This document shows positions 37,364 to 47,397 of a stretch of DNA of 64,000 nt, piece after piece (position 1 is the first letter of the stretch; every line of letters starts with the position of its first letter). Source of the stretch: Paracoccaceae bacterium (GTDB lineage Bacteria; Pseudomonadota; Alphaproteobacteria; Rhodobacterales; Rhodobacteraceae); the NCBI GenBank assembly GCA_023260655.1, contig JALQUU010000006.1, positions 1-64,000 of the forward strand, in the 5' to 3' direction. A program made the translations under genes and the position numbers. The notes under the pieces were generated by a model. That model ran no database searches. It had not been told where the DNA came from and worked only from the letters and a program-made list of their open reading frames with translations.

Positions 37364-38428
37364 ATGGCCCTGATCACCCTTCGCCAGCTTCTCGACCATG
37401 CCGCCGAGAACGATTACGGCGTGCCCGCTTTCAACATCAACAACATGGAACAGGGCCTCGCGATCCTTAAAGCGGCGAAGGCCGTGGATGCTCCGGTGAT
37501 CCTGCAAGCCTCGCGCGGCGCGCGTAAATATGCGGGCGACGTGATGCTGAAGCATCTCATTCTGGCGCTTGCCGAAATGTTCCCCGAGATCCCGCTCTGC
37601 ATGCATCAGGACCACGGCAATAACGACGCGACCTGCCTTTCCGCGATCAAGCACGGCTTCACCTCGGTGATGATGGACGGTTCGCTCGAAGAAGACATGA
37701 AGACGCCCGCTTCCTACGATTACAACGTCGAGATCACCGCCCGCGTCACCAAGGCCGCCCATTGGGTCGGCGCTTCGGTGGAAGGCGAGCTGGGCGTTTT
37801 GGGGTCGCTCGAAACCCGGATGGCCGGCGAAGAAGACGGTTCGGGTGCGGAAGGCGTGCTTGATCACTCGCAGCTTCTGACCGACCCCGATCAGGCGGTG
37901 GATTTCGTAAAGCGCACCAAGGTGGACGCGCTGGCGATTGCTTGCGGCACCTCGCATGGCGCTTACAAGTTCACTCGCAAGCCCGATGGCGAAATCCTCG
38001 CTATGGATACGATCCGCAAGATCCACGAGAAGCTGCCGAACACGCACCTCGTGATGCACGGCTCGTCGTCTGTGCCGCAATACCTGCAGGACCTCATCAA
38101 CGCCTATGGCGGCAACATGCCCCAGACCTACGGCGTGCCGATCGAAGAGATCGAGCGCGGCATCAAGATGGGTGTGCGCAAGGTGAACATCGACACCGAC
38201 AACCGCATGGCGCTCACGGGCACCTTCCGCAAAGTGGCGATGGAGAACCCCTCGGAATTCGACCCGCGCAAGTTCCTCGTTCCGGCGATGGAAGAGATGG
38301 AAAAGCTCTGCCGCGACCGTTTCGAGCGCTTCGGCACGGCGGGCAATGCCTCGAAGATCAAGGCGATTTCCATGGACGACATGGCGGTGGCTTACGGCAA
38401 GGGCAAGCTTGATCCGGTGGTCGCATAA
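37364..38428 (+). CDS. fba: Class II fructose-1,6-bisphosphate aldolase
   Basis: 354 residues, the long Calvin-cycle-type class II form. [14 protein letters not shown] opens the barrel; the Zn site begins with HQDHG (81-85); [11 protein letters not shown] and [11 protein letters not shown] contribute the second and third metal-binding regions; [12 protein letters not shown] binds phosphate. It cleaves or forms fructose-1,6-bisphosphate in glycolysis, gluconeogenesis and the Calvin cycle. TAGGAG precedes the start. The stop shares one base with the rpe start (TAATG). Confidence 0.96.
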   Translation: MALITLRQLLDHAAENDYGVPAFNINNMEQGLAILKAAKAVDAPVILQASRGARKYAGDVMLKHLILALAEMFPEIPLCMHQDHGNNDATCLSAIKHGFTSVMMDGSLEEDMKTPASYDYNVEITARVTKAAHWVGASVEGELGVLGSLETRMAGEEDGSGAEGVLDHSQLLTDPDQAVDFVKRTKVDALAIACGTSHGAYKFTRKPDGEILAMDTIRKIHEKLPNTHLVMHGSSSVPQYLQDLINAYGGNMPQTYGVPIEEIERGIKMGVRKVNIDTDNRMALTGTFRKVAMENPSEFDPRKFLVPAMEEMEKLCRDRFERFGTAGNASKIKAISMDDMAVAYGKGKLDPVVA

Positions 38429-39102
38429 TGGCTGGCAAAACGCTGATCGCGCCCTCGATCCTCTCGGCGGATTTCGCCAACTTTGGGCGCGAGATCGAAG
38501 CGGTGGAAGCGCAGGGCGCGGACTGGATCCACGTTGACGTGATGGATGGGCATTTCGTGCCCAACCTCACCTTCGGCCCGCCGCTTTGCAAAGCCATCCG
38601 CAAGCACATCAAAACCGTGATGGACGTGCATCTGATGATCGCGCCTGTCGATCCCTATATAGAGGCCTTCGCCGATGCGGGTGCGGATTACCTGACCGCG
38701 CATGTGGAAGCGGGCCCGCATATCCACCGCACGCTGCAAGCGATCCGTGGCGCTGGCTGCAAGCCGGGTGTGGCGCTCAATCCGGGCACGCCAGCTTCGG
38801 CTGTGGCCGAGGTGCTCGATCTGGTGGGCCTCGTTTGCGTGATGACCGTGAACCCCGGTTTCGGCGGCCAGAGCTATATCGACATGACCGCGAAAGTGGC
38901 CGAGTTGAAGCGCATGATCGGGGATCGCCCTGTGCTGATCGAGATTGACGGCGGTATGACGCCTGTCACCGCGCCGGGCATCGTTGCGGCAGGCGCTGAT
39001 GTGCTGGTCGCGGGATCGGCCGTGTTCAAGGGCGGGTCGGTTTCCAATCCCGCGCCCTACGGCCAAAACATCCGCGCAATCCGCGCGTCGCTGGGCCAGT
39101 AA
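38428..39102 (+). CDS. rpe: Ribulose-phosphate 3-epimerase
   Basis: 224 residues. IAPSILSADFANFGREIE, the metal-binding HVDVMDGHFVPNLTFG, MTVNPGFGGQ and EIDGGM with the phosphate loop AGSAVFKGG are all in place. It interconverts ribulose-5-phosphate and xylulose-5-phosphate. It is translationally coupled to fba and is followed by a strong bidirectional terminator. Confidence 0.96.
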   Translation: MAGKTLIAPSILSADFANFGREIEAVEAQGADWIHVDVMDGHFVPNLTFGPPLCKAIRKHIKTVMDVHLMIAPVDPYIEAFADAGADYLTAHVEAGPHIHRTLQAIRGAGCKPGVALNPGTPASAVAEVLDLVGLVCVMTVNPGFGGQSYIDMTAKVAELKRMIGDRPVLIEIDGGMTPVTAPGIVAAGADVLVAGSAVFKGGSVSNPAPYGQNIRAIRASLGQ

Positions 39103-39121
39103 GCCACGCGAGAACCAAATG

Positions 39122-39148
39122 AAAAGGCGGGGGCAACCCCGCCTTTTT
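39122..39148. terminator. Bidirectional intrinsic terminator between rpe and panC
   Basis: AAAAGGCGGGG (39122-39132), loop GCAA (from 39133), CCCCGCCTTTTT (39137-39148). A-run on one side and T-run on the other let it serve both convergent transcripts. Confidence 0.9.
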
Positions 39149-39166
39149 GCGTTCCTGACGCCGCGA

Positions 39167-40009
39167 TCAGACAGCGATATTGTCGATCAAACGCACCCCT
39201 GCGAGCCACGCGGCGGCAAAGAGGCGGGAGGGGCGGTCGGCCTGTTCCATCAACTCCAGATCGGAGGCACCGCGCAGTTCGAGATAGTCGATCCCGGTGA
39301 AACCCGCCTGCTCCAGCTTGGCAGTGGCAGCGGGATAAAGCGTGCTCATCGCTTGGCCTTTACGCAGCCCAGCCGCGATTTCCTCCATCGCCTCGTTCAG
39401 GCGCGGGGCGTGGATGCGGGCGCGGTCTGACAGGAGCAGGTTGCGCGAAGACATCGCCAAGCCGTCTTCCTCGCGGATCGTCGTGCAGCCGATCACCTCG
39501 ATGTCGATATCGAGATCGCGCGCCATCCGCGTGACCACCTGCAATTGCTGGTAATCCTTCTCGCCGAAATAGGCGCGGTCGGCGGCGGTTTGCAGAAAGA
39601 GCTTCGCAACCACCGTAGCGACCCCGTCGAAATGGCCGGGGCGATGCGCGCCGCAGAGCTTGTTCGTGAGGCCCTCGACGCTCACCGTGGTGGCAAAACC
39701 CTCGGGATACATCGTGTCCCCATCCGGCACGAAGATCGCATCCACACCTATGGGCGCGAGCTTGCGGGCATCCTCGTTCTCGGTGCGGGGGTAGTTCTTC
39801 AGATCGTCCGGATTATTGAACTGCTTCGGGTTCACGAAGATCGTCACAATCACGCGGTCGCATTCGGCACGCGCACGGCGGGCGAGCGAGAGGTGGCCTT
39901 CGTGCAACGCGCCCATCGTGGGCACAACGCCGATGGTTTCACCCGCGCGACGCCACTGGCGGGTCAGCGCGCGCAATTCGGGAAGGGAGCGAATGATCGG
40001 AGCGGTCAT
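39167..40009 (-). CDS. panC: Pantoate--beta-alanine ligase
   Basis: 280 residues. The nucleotidyl-transferase motif [15 protein letters not shown] contains the HxGH-type site, followed by [21 protein letters not shown] and the KMSKS-like MSSRNLLLS. It makes pantothenate from pantoate and beta-alanine with ATP. The start overlaps the panB end by 4 bp. Confidence 0.97.
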   Translation of the reverse strand: MTAPIIRSLPELRALTRQWRRAGETIGVVPTMGALHEGHLSLARRARAECDRVIVTIFVNPKQFNNPDDLKNYPRTENEDARKLAPIGVDAIFVPDGDTMYPEGFATTVSVEGLTNKLCGAHRPGHFDGVATVVAKLFLQTAADRAYFGEKDYQQLQVVTRMARDLDIDIEVIGCTTIREEDGLAMSSRNLLLSDRARIHAPRLNEAMEEIAAGLRKGQAMSTLYPAATAKLEQAGFTGIDYLELRGASDLELMEQADRPSRLFAAAWLAGVRLIDNIAV

Positions 40010-40845
40010 TTTTTAGCGTCTTTCTGGGGGGCCTGATCGGCAAACACATGTTCGGAGCCGGGGAAGCGGCGGGCGCGCACATCCTCGGCATAGGCGGCAA
40101 GCGCCACCTGCATCTCGTCGCCGAGATTGGCGTAGCGCTTCACGAATTTCGGTTTGAACGCGGTGAAGAGGCCCAGCATGTCATCCACCACGAGGATCTG
40201 CCCATCGCAGCCCGCAGAGGCGCCGATGCCGATGGTGGGAACCGCCACTTCGGCGGTGATCCGGTCCGCCAGTTTTTGCGGGATCTTCTCCAGCACCACC
40301 GAGAACGCACCAGCCTCCGCCACGGCTTTCGCATCGGCCAGAATCGCCTCGGCCTGCTCGGCGCGGCCCTGCACCTTGTAGCCGCCAAGCGTGTTGATGG
40401 ATTGCGGCGTGAGGCCGATATGCGCCATCACTGGCACGCCCCGTTTCACCAGAAACCCGATGGTTTCCGCCATGGTGCGCCCGCCTTCGAGCTTCACCGC
40501 CGCCGCACCTGTTTCCGCCATCAGACGGGCGGCATTGCGGAAGGCTTGCTGGGGGCTTTCCTCGTAGGAACCGAAAGGCATATCGACGACCATCATCGCC
40601 TTCGTCAGCCCGCGCGCCACGGCTTTGCCGTGGAGGATCATCATCTCCATGGTCACGCCAAGCGTCGAGGGCAGGCCATGCAGCACCATGCCAACGCTGT
40701 CACCGACCAGCACAAAATCGCAATGCGCATCCATCGCAGCGGCCATCGGCGTTGTGTACGCCGTGAGCGAAACGATGGGGTGTTGGCCCTTCATCAGCCG
40801 GATATCACCCGGCAAAGGCGCGATTTTTTCTGCGGTCGCACTCAT
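40006..40845 (-). CDS. panB: 3-methyl-2-oxobutanoate hydroxymethyltransferase
   Basis: 279 residues. [28 protein letters not shown] (metal-binding Asp), [15 protein letters not shown] and [11 protein letters not shown] are the PanB blocks. It transfers a hydroxymethyl group from methylene-tetrahydrofolate to ketoisovalerate, the first pantothenate step. The ATG at 40845 has GGGAGGA at good spacing; an ATG three codons upstream is too close to that site. Confidence 0.97.
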   Translation of the reverse strand: MSATAEKIAPLPGDIRLMKGQHPIVSLTAYTTPMAAAMDAHCDFVLVGDSVGMVLHGLPSTLGVTMEMMILHGKAVARGLTKAMMVVDMPFGSYEESPQQAFRNAARLMAETGAAAVKLEGGRTMAETIGFLVKRGVPVMAHIGLTPQSINTLGGYKVQGRAEQAEAILADAKAVAEAGAFSVVLEKIPQKLADRITAEVAVPTIGIGASAGCDGQILVVDDMLGLFTAFKPKFVKRYANLGDEMQVALAAYAEDVRARRFPGSEHVFADQAPQKDAKK

Positions 40846-41009
40846 GCGGCACATCCTCCCATGCTGCAGCGCGGCACGAGTAGCAGGGGCAAAGAAGCAA
40901 ATCCAGTAACTGTTTTCCCTAGCTTGATCCATGGGCGATTTGGCGCAACACTCGGCTCAGGAACGACAGTCGGCGCAAAGGGAGCCGCCTGCACCAAGGG
41001 AGACCGCAC

Positions 41010-42482
41010 ATGACCTACCGGAAATTCCTCGCCGCTTCCGCTCTGGCGCTTATTGCCTCCGGAGCCTGGGCCAAGACCGATATCATCGTTGGCATGCAGC
41101 TTGAGCCGCCGCACCTCGACCCGACCTCTGCCGCTGCAGGGGCCATCGATTCGGTGCTCTATTCGAACGTCTTCGAAGGGCTCACCCGCTTTGCCTCCGA
41201 TGGGTCCATCGTGGCAGGCCTCGCCAAGTCTTGGGACATTTCCGAAGACGGGCTTACCTACACCTTCCATCTGAACGAAGGCGTGAAGTTCCACGACGGC
41301 ACCGACATGAACGCCGAAGATGTGAAATTCTCGCTCGACCGCGCCCGCGCTGCGGACAGCCAGAACGCCCAGAAGGCGCTCTTCGCCGGTATCGCTTCGG
41401 TCGATGTGGTCGATCCCGCTACGGTGAAAGTAACGCTCAGCGCACCGAACGGAGCGTTCCTTTTCAACATGGCTTGGGGTGACGCGGTGATCGTTGCGCC
41501 CGAAAGCATCGAGAACATCAAGCAGGCCCCTGTCGGCACCGGCGCATTCAAGTTTGCCAACTGGGTGCAGGGCGACCGCATCGAATTGGCCAAGAACGAC
41601 GGCTATTGGGGCACGCCTGCGAAGCTCGACGCCGTGACCTTCAAATTCATCTCCGACCCCACAGCCGCCTTCGCGGCTGTGATGGCTGAAGATGTGAACG
41701 TCTTCGCAGGGTTCCCTGCGCCGGAAAACCTCGCGCAATTCGGGGCCGACCCGCGCTTCCTGGTGCTCGTTGGTTCGACCGAAGGGGAAACCATCCTCTC
41801 GACCAACAACAAGATGCCGCCCTTCGACAATGTGAAGGTGCGCGAAGCGCTGGCGCATGCGATCAACCGTCAGGAAATCATCGACGGCGCGATGTTCGGC
41901 TATGGCACGCCCATCGGCACCCATTTCGCGCCGCATAACCCCGATTACGTCGATCTGGCTGCGCAATCGGCCTATGATCCGGAACTGTCGAAGAAGCTGC
42001 TGGCGGAAGCGGGCTTCCCCGATGGCTTCAAGACTACGCTGAAACTGCCCCCGCCCTCTTACGCACGGCGCGGCGGCGAGATCATCGCGGCGCAACTCCG
42101 CGCAGTAGGCATCGAGACCGAGATTTCCAACCTCGAATGGGCGCAGTGGCTCGAAGAAGTGTTCAAGGGCAAGGATTACGGCCTCACCATCGTGAGCCAC
42201 ACCGAACCCGCCGACATCAACATCTACGCCCGCCCCGAATACTACTTCCAGTATGACAGCGCGGCCTTCCAAGGCCTGATGGCGGACCTGAACAACGCCA
42301 CCGATCCGGCCAAGCGTTCGGAAATCCTGAAAGCGGCCCAGAAGATGATCGCGGACGATTACGTCAACGGCTACCTCTTCCAACTCGCGGCCCTCTCGGT
42401 GGCGAATGCGAAGGTGAAGGGCCTCTGGACTAATGCGCCGACGCAGGCCACGGATCTGACGGCGGTCTACTGGGAAGAGTAA
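41010..42482 (+). CDS. ABC transporter periplasmic substrate-binding protein, peptide/nickel (SBP_bac_5) type
   Basis: 490 residues with a signal peptide (about 1-21, SALALIASGAWA). VGMQLEPPHLDPTSAA and SVLYSNVFEGLTRFASDG open the mature domain, typical of DppA/OppA-like proteins that bind peptides, glycosides or other solutes. It leads the cluster of two permeases, a fused ATPase, aldehyde dehydrogenase, sulfatase and SDR. The enzyme content argues against a simple peptide substrate. Confidence 0.93.
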   Translation: MTYRKFLAASALALIASGAWAKTDIIVGMQLEPPHLDPTSAAAGAIDSVLYSNVFEGLTRFASDGSIVAGLAKSWDISEDGLTYTFHLNEGVKFHDGTDMNAEDVKFSLDRARAADSQNAQKALFAGIASVDVVDPATVKVTLSAPNGAFLFNMAWGDAVIVAPESIENIKQAPVGTGAFKFANWVQGDRIELAKNDGYWGTPAKLDAVTFKFISDPTAAFAAVMAEDVNVFAGFPAPENLAQFGADPRFLVLVGSTEGETILSTNNKMPPFDNVKVREALAHAINRQEIIDGAMFGYGTPIGTHFAPHNPDYVDLAAQSAYDPELSKKLLAEAGFPDGFKTTLKLPPPSYARRGGEIIAAQLRAVGIETEISNLEWAQWLEEVFKGKDYGLTIVSHTEPADINIYARPEYYFQYDSAAFQGLMADLNNATDPAKRSEILKAAQKMIADDYVNGYLFQLAALSVANAKVKGLWTNAPTQATDLTAVYWEE

Positions 42483-42505
42483 TCGCTGTGCGAGCGGTTA
42501 CAGCT

Positions 42506-42580
42506 GGGGGGGCACGCCCCCCCGGACCCACGCGTTTAAAGCTGGGGGGCGCCGCCCCCCAGACCCCCCGGGGGATATTT
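42506..42580. repeat. Paired GC-rich hairpins ending in GGGGATATTT
   Basis: Hairpin 1: GGGGGGG, loop CACG, CCCCCCC (42506-42523). Hairpin 2: CTGGGGGG, loop CGCCG, CCCCCCAG (42542-42562). CCCCCCGGGGGATATTT follows. The GGGGATATTT end is shared with 20902-20911. Set between the binding-protein gene and the first permease, it may lower read-through so that the binding protein is made in excess. Confidence 0.6.
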
Positions 42581-42612
42581 AGACCAATGCGAAAGACAGG
42601 AGCGCGCGCGGG

Positions 42613-43560
42613 ATGCTGCGCTATGTAACCAAGCGGTTCCTCTCGCTCTGCGTGGCGCTGGTGGTAGCTTCGGCGGTGATTTTCACGCTGGTCGAAGTGG
42701 TGCCGGGGGATCCGGCATCGTTCATGCTGGGCATAAATGCGCAGGAAGATACGCTGGCCGCTTTGCGCGAGGAGTTGGGGCTGAACGGCTCGCTTCTGTC
42801 GCGCTATCTCGATTGGGTGGGCGGCATGGTGCGGGGCGATTTCGGCACCTCTTACACCTATCGGACCGATGTGGCGGGGATGATCGCGGACCGGATGCAG
42901 GTTTCCTTGCCACTGGCGCTTTATGCCTTGGCGCTGTCAACGCTCATCGCTTTTCCCGCAGGTATCTGGGCCGCCGCGCGGCGCGGGCGCGTGGGTGATG
43001 TGGCGGTGATGGGGGCCACGCAGCTCGGCTTGGCGGTTCCGAATTTCTGGTTCGCCATGCTCATGGTGCTCGTCTTCGCGATTAAGCTGCGCTGGTTTCC
43101 GGCGGGTGGTTTTGCCGGATGGGAGAAGGGGCTATGGCCGGGGCTGAAAAGCCTCACCCTGCCCGCCATCGCTTTGGCCCTGCCGCAAGCGGCGATTCTG
43201 ACGCGGGTCATGCGCTCGGCGCTCATCGATGCCTTGGGCGAGGATTACATCCGCACCGCCCGCGCCAAAGGGCTGACGCGCGGGCAGGCCCTGCGGCGGC
43301 ATGCGTTGCGCAATGCGCTCATTCCGGTGCTCACGATCATCGGCATGCAGTTTTCCTTTCTGTTGGCCGGCGCGATCATCATTGAAAACGTGTTCTTCCT
43401 GCCAGGATTGGGGCGGCTCGTGTTCCAGTCCATTTCGGCGCGCGATCTCATCGTCGTGGAATCGGTGGTGATGCTCTTGGTCTTCGCGGTGATCGTGGTG
43501 AATTTCGCGGTCGATCTGGCCTATGCGCTGGTAGACCCACGTTTGAGGACGCGCGAATGA
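42613..43560 (+). CDS. ABC transporter permease, DppB-like
   Basis: 315 residues, six membrane segments. The N-terminal pattern LVEVVPGDPASFMLG and the cytoplasmic EAA loop DYIRTARAKGLTRGQALRRH are those of DppB/OppB permeases. It pairs with the next gene to form the channel. The ends overlap by 4 bp with the next gene. Confidence 0.93.
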   Translation: MLRYVTKRFLSLCVALVVASAVIFTLVEVVPGDPASFMLGINAQEDTLAALREELGLNGSLLSRYLDWVGGMVRGDFGTSYTYRTDVAGMIADRMQVSLPLALYALALSTLIAFPAGIWAAARRGRVGDVAVMGATQLGLAVPNFWFAMLMVLVFAIKLRWFPAGGFAGWEKGLWPGLKSLTLPAIALALPQAAILTRVMRSALIDALGEDYIRTARAKGLTRGQALRRHALRNALIPVLTIIGMQFSFLLAGAIIIENVFFLPGLGRLVFQSISARDLIVVESVVMLLVFAVIVVNFAVDLAYALVDPRLRTRE

Positions 43561-44375
43561 AAGGGCGGGTTTCGCTTTGGCTGGGCCTCGGACTGACGCT
43601 CGTCTTCGCGCTGGCGGCGGCAGTGAGCTTCCTCTGGGTGCCGCAGGATGTGACGCAGCTCGCTATTGCCAATAAGATGAAGCCGCCCTCATTGGCGCAT
43701 CTTTTGGGCACCGATCACTTAGGGCGCGATATCCTCTCCATGATCATGGTCGGCGCGCGCACCTCGATTGCCGTGGCCTTGGTGGCGGTGGGCATCGGCA
43801 TGGGGCTGGGCGTGCCCTTAGGCCTCACAGCAGCCGCGCATCGGGGTGGCTGGCTTGACGAGATCATCATGCGCGGGAATGACCTTGTGTTTGCCTTCCC
43901 CTCGCTCATCATCGCCATTCTCATCACGGCTGTCTTCGGCCCCTCGGCGCTCAATGCGATCATCGCCATCGGCATTTTCAACATCCCCGTTTTCGCCCGC
44001 GTGACGCGCGGTGCGGCGCTTTCGCTCTGGACGCGGGACTGGATCATGGCGGCGCGGGTGGCGGGCAAGGGCAAGGCGCGGATTTCGGTTGAACATATCC
44101 TGCCGAATGTGCTGAACCTCCTGATCGTGCAGGGCACGATCCAGTTCTCGCTGGGTATCCTCGCCGAAGCGGGGCTTTCCTATGTGGGCCTTGGCGCGCA
44201 GCCGCCAACTCCCTCGTGGGGGCGGATGCTTGCGGAAAGCCAGACGATGATTTCCCTCGCGCCCCATATGGCGATTTTCCCGGGGCTCGCGATCCTCCTC
44301 ACTGTGCTCGGCCTGAACCTGATGGGCGACGGTTTGCGCGACTGGCTTGACCCCCGTTTGCGGAGGGCAAGATGA
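43557..44375 (+). CDS. ABC transporter permease, DppC-like
   Basis: 272 residues, six membrane segments. The DppC/OppC signature HLLGTDHLGRDILSMIMVGAR (as two parts around the Asp-rich turn) and the EAA-loop stretch IMAARVAGKGKARI are visible, then GLSYVGLGAQPPTPSWG. It overlaps the ATPase gene by 4 bp. Confidence 0.93.
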   Translation: MKGRVSLWLGLGLTLVFALAAAVSFLWVPQDVTQLAIANKMKPPSLAHLLGTDHLGRDILSMIMVGARTSIAVALVAVGIGMGLGVPLGLTAAAHRGGWLDEIIMRGNDLVFAFPSLIIAILITAVFGPSALNAIIAIGIFNIPVFARVTRGAALSLWTRDWIMAARVAGKGKARISVEHILPNVLNLLIVQGTIQFSLGILAEAGLSYVGLGAQPPTPSWGRMLAESQTMISLAPHMAIFPGLAILLTVLGLNLMGDGLRDWLDPRLRRAR

Positions 44376-45949
44376 GCCTCCTTCGGATCGAGAACCTGCA
44401 TATGGCGATCCACGGCTTTCCTGTGCTGAAAGGCGTATCGCTCGCCGTTGGGGTGGGCGAGGTGCTGGGGGTGATCGGGGAAAGCGGCTCGGGCAAGTCC
44501 ATGACCGCGTTTTCCGTGATGCAGCTTTTGCCGGAAGGCGCGGTGTGCACGGGCCGCATCCTCCTTGATGGCCGCGATGTGCTGGATGAGGACGAGGCCG
44601 CGCTTTGCCGGATGCGCGGGCGCGATGTGGGCATGGTGTTCCAAGAGCCGATGACCGCCCTGAACCCCCTGAAAAACATCGGTGCGCAGGTAGCGGAAAC
44701 CGTGCAGATCCATGCGCGCGTCGGCAAGGCCGAGGCTTGGGCGCGGGCGCGCGAGGCTTTGGCGCGGGCGGAACTTCCCGAAGAGCGCTTCCCGATGTCG
44801 CGCTTCCCGCATGAGCTTTCCGGCGGCCAGCGCCAACGCGTGGTGATCGCCATGGCGATTGCCTTGCGCCCGAAGCTTCTGATCGCGGATGAGCCGACCA
44901 CGGCGCTTGATGTCACCACACAGGCGCAGATCCTTGCACTCCTCGCGCGGCTTGCCCGCGAGGACGGGATGGGGCTCTTGCTCATCACCCACGATCTGGC
45001 CGTGGTGGCCGGCATGGCTGACCGGATCGCCATCATGAAGAACGGCGAGGTGGTGGAGGAAGGGCCGGTGAGCCTCCTGCAGGCGGGCTTGCAGCACCCC
45101 TATTCGCAGGCGCTTTTGGCGGCCTCCACCCATCAACCCGAGCGCGATGGCGGCGAGGATGGCGATGTCATCCTCAAGGCCGAAGGCGTGATCCGCGACT
45201 ATTCGGGCAAGCGGCACCTCTGGGGGAGGGCCGCACCCTTCCGCGCGGTGGATCAGGTGAGTTTCACCATCCGGCGCGGTGAAAGCCTTGGGCTTGTGGG
45301 CGAATCCGGTTGCGGAAAATCGACCCTAACACGGGCTCTTCTGGGGCTTGAGCCTATTCAGGGTGGCGCGATCACTTTCCGTGGCCAGCCCGTGCATCCT
45401 GCCATGGGCAACGAGATGCGGGCCGGAATGCAGGTGGTGTTTCAAGACCCCTACGGCAGTTTCAATCCGCGTTGGCGGGTGGAGAAACTCGTGTCCGAAC
45501 CCTTCCACCTGATGCCGGAGCAGCCGCAAAACGCGCGGGATCGGGTGGCGGAAGCCTTGGAGGCCGTGGGGCTTACCAGCGCCGATATGGAGAAATACAT
45601 TCACGAATTTTCCGGCGGCCAGCGCCAGCGCATCGCCATTGCCCGCGCCCTCATCACACGCCCTGATCTGATCGTCCTCGACGAGGCGGTTTCGGCACTT
45701 GATGTTTCGGTGCGTGCGCAGGTGCTGGACCTCTTGGCCGATCTCTCGGATCGCTTGGGTCTCACCTATCTCTTCATCAGCCACGATCTGAACGTCGTGC
45801 GCGCCATCACGGATCGGGTGATGGTGATGCAGCGCGGCCGGATCGTGGAGGAAGGCCCGACGGACCAGGTCTTCACCCATCCAAGCCATGATTACACGCG
45901 CCAGCTTCTCACAGCGGCGCCGAAACTTCCAGAAGGAGCCGCCGCATGA
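44372..45949 (+). CDS. ABC transporter ATP-binding protein, fused double ATPase (DppD-DppF type)
   Basis: 525 residues with two complete nucleotide-binding domains in one chain. The first has Walker A GESGSGKS at 36-43, signature LSGGQRQR and Walker B LLIADEP; the second has GESGCGKS, FSGGQRQR and LIVLDEAVS. In classical Dpp/Opp systems these are two genes, so fusion guarantees a 1:1 ratio. It powers the importer formed by the two preceding permeases. The start of the aldehyde dehydrogenase gene overlaps its end. Confidence 0.95.
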   Translation: MSLLRIENLHMAIHGFPVLKGVSLAVGVGEVLGVIGESGSGKSMTAFSVMQLLPEGAVCTGRILLDGRDVLDEDEAALCRMRGRDVGMVFQEPMTALNPLKNIGAQVAETVQIHARVGKAEAWARAREALARAELPEERFPMSRFPHELSGGQRQRVVIAMAIALRPKLLIADEPTTALDVTTQAQILALLARLAREDGMGLLLITHDLAVVAGMADRIAIMKNGEVVEEGPVSLLQAGLQHPYSQALLAASTHQPERDGGEDGDVILKAEGVIRDYSGKRHLWGRAAPFRAVDQVSFTIRRGESLGLVGESGCGKSTLTRALLGLEPIQGGAITFRGQPVHPAMGNEMRAGMQVVFQDPYGSFNPRWRVEKLVSEPFHLMPEQPQNARDRVAEALEAVGLTSADMEKYIHEFSGGQRQRIAIARALITRPDLIVLDEAVSALDVSVRAQVLDLLADLSDRLGLTYLFISHDLNVVRAITDRVMVMQRGRIVEEGPTDQVFTHPSHDYTRQLLTAAPKLPEGAAA

Positions 45950-47397
45950 CTGATCTCGCCCTTTGGTTCGACCCCTCGAAATGCCTCATCAACGGCGAAT
46001 GGGTCGCGCCCATCAAAGGCGGCACGCTGCCGCTTTACGATCCCTCGAACGGTGCCGAAATCGGCTCTATTGCACGCGGAACAGCCGAAGATATCGACGC
46101 CGCCGTGGCTGCTGCCGAAGCTGCCAGATCCGGCCCGTGGGGCCGCATGAGTGCCGCCGAACGTGGCCGCATCCTGATGCGCTTGGGCCGGATGGTGGAA
46201 GAGCGGGTGGACGATCTCACCCGCATCGAAGCCATCGACGTGGGCAAACCCCTGAAACAGGCCCGCGCCGATGCGGTCGCCTTGGCGCGCTACTGCGAGT
46301 TCTATGGTGGCGCGGCCGACAAGCTGCTGGGCGAAACCATCCCCTATCTCGACGGTTACACCGTTTACACGCTTCGTGAACCGCATGGCGTGACGGGCCA
46401 TATCGTGCCGTGGAACTACCCGATGCAGATCATCGGGCGCTCTGTAGGCGCGGCCTTGGCCACCGGGAATACCTGCGTGTTGAAACCCGCCGAAGATGCC
46501 TGCCTCACGGCGCTCGCCTTCGCCGATATGGCGAAAGCGGCGGGCCTCCCCGATGGTGTCTTGAACGTCGTGCCGGGGCTTGGTGCGGAAGCAGGCGCAG
46601 CGCTCACCGCCCATCCCGGCGTGCATCACATCAGCTTCACCGGATCGGTGGGCACAGGCATCATGGTGCAGGAAGCGGCGGCGAAAAACGTGGTGCCTGT
46701 GACGCTCGAACTTGGAGGGAAATCCCCGCAAGTGGTGTTCGGAGATGCCGACCTTGAGCGCGCGCTACCGTTCCTTGTGAACGCAGGCATCCAGAACGCG
46801 GGCCAGACCTGCTCGGCCTCCTCGCGCATTCTCGTGCACCGCTCGGTGCATGACGAGGTGCTCGAACGCATGGCGGCCCGCTATGGCGCGTTGCAGGTGG
46901 GCCCGGCGATGGCCGATCTCGACGTTGGGCCGCTCATCTCCGCCAAACAGCAAGGGCTTGTCAGCGGTTTCCTCGGCATGGCGGGCGATCTGGAAACTGC
47001 CGCGCAAGGTGTTTTGCGCGATGCGCCGAACGGCGGCTATTACGTGCGCCCCACGCTTCTCGCGGGCGTCAAACCGCATCACCCACTGGCGCAGAAAGAG
47101 ATTTTCGGCCCTGTTCAGGTGGTCATTCCTTTTGATGACGAAGACGAAGCCGTCGCGATTGCCAATGGCACGGACTATGGCCTCGTCGCCTCGGTCTGGA
47201 CGCAAGATGGCGGGCGACAAATGCGCCTCGCCCGCGCCATTTGCGCAGGGCAGGTCTTCCTCAACAACTACGGCGCAGGCGGCGGGGTGGAACTGCCCTT
47301 CGGCGGGCGCGGCAAATCGGGGCACGGGCGCGAGAAGGGCTTCGAGGCCATGTATGGCTTCACCACTCTGAAAACCGTGGCGGCTTGGCATGGATAA
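45946..47397 (+). CDS. NAD(P)-dependent aldehyde dehydrogenase
   Basis: 483 residues. The catalytic base Glu255 is in VTLELGGKSPQ and the nucleophile Cys289 in NAGQTCSASSR; the cofactor stretch is IVPWNYPMQII and FTGSVGTG. It oxidises an aldehyde to an acid and resembles betaine- and gamma-aminobutyraldehyde-type enzymes, though the substrate cannot be fixed. It overlaps both the ATPase gene and the sulfatase gene, so it is part of the same pathway. Confidence 0.93.
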   Translation: MTDLALWFDPSKCLINGEWVAPIKGGTLPLYDPSNGAEIGSIARGTAEDIDAAVAAAEAARSGPWGRMSAAERGRILMRLGRMVEERVDDLTRIEAIDVGKPLKQARADAVALARYCEFYGGAADKLLGETIPYLDGYTVYTLREPHGVTGHIVPWNYPMQIIGRSVGAALATGNTCVLKPAEDACLTALAFADMAKAAGLPDGVLNVVPGLGAEAGAALTAHPGVHHISFTGSVGTGIMVQEAAAKNVVPVTLELGGKSPQVVFGDADLERALPFLVNAGIQNAGQTCSASSRILVHRSVHDEVLERMAARYGALQVGPAMADLDVGPLISAKQQGLVSGFLGMAGDLETAAQGVLRDAPNGGYYVRPTLLAGVKPHHPLAQKEIFGPVQVVIPFDDEDEAVAIANGTDYGLVASVWTQDGGRQMRLARAICAGQVFLNNYGAGGGVELPFGGRGKSGHGREKGFEAMYGFTTLKTVAAWHG

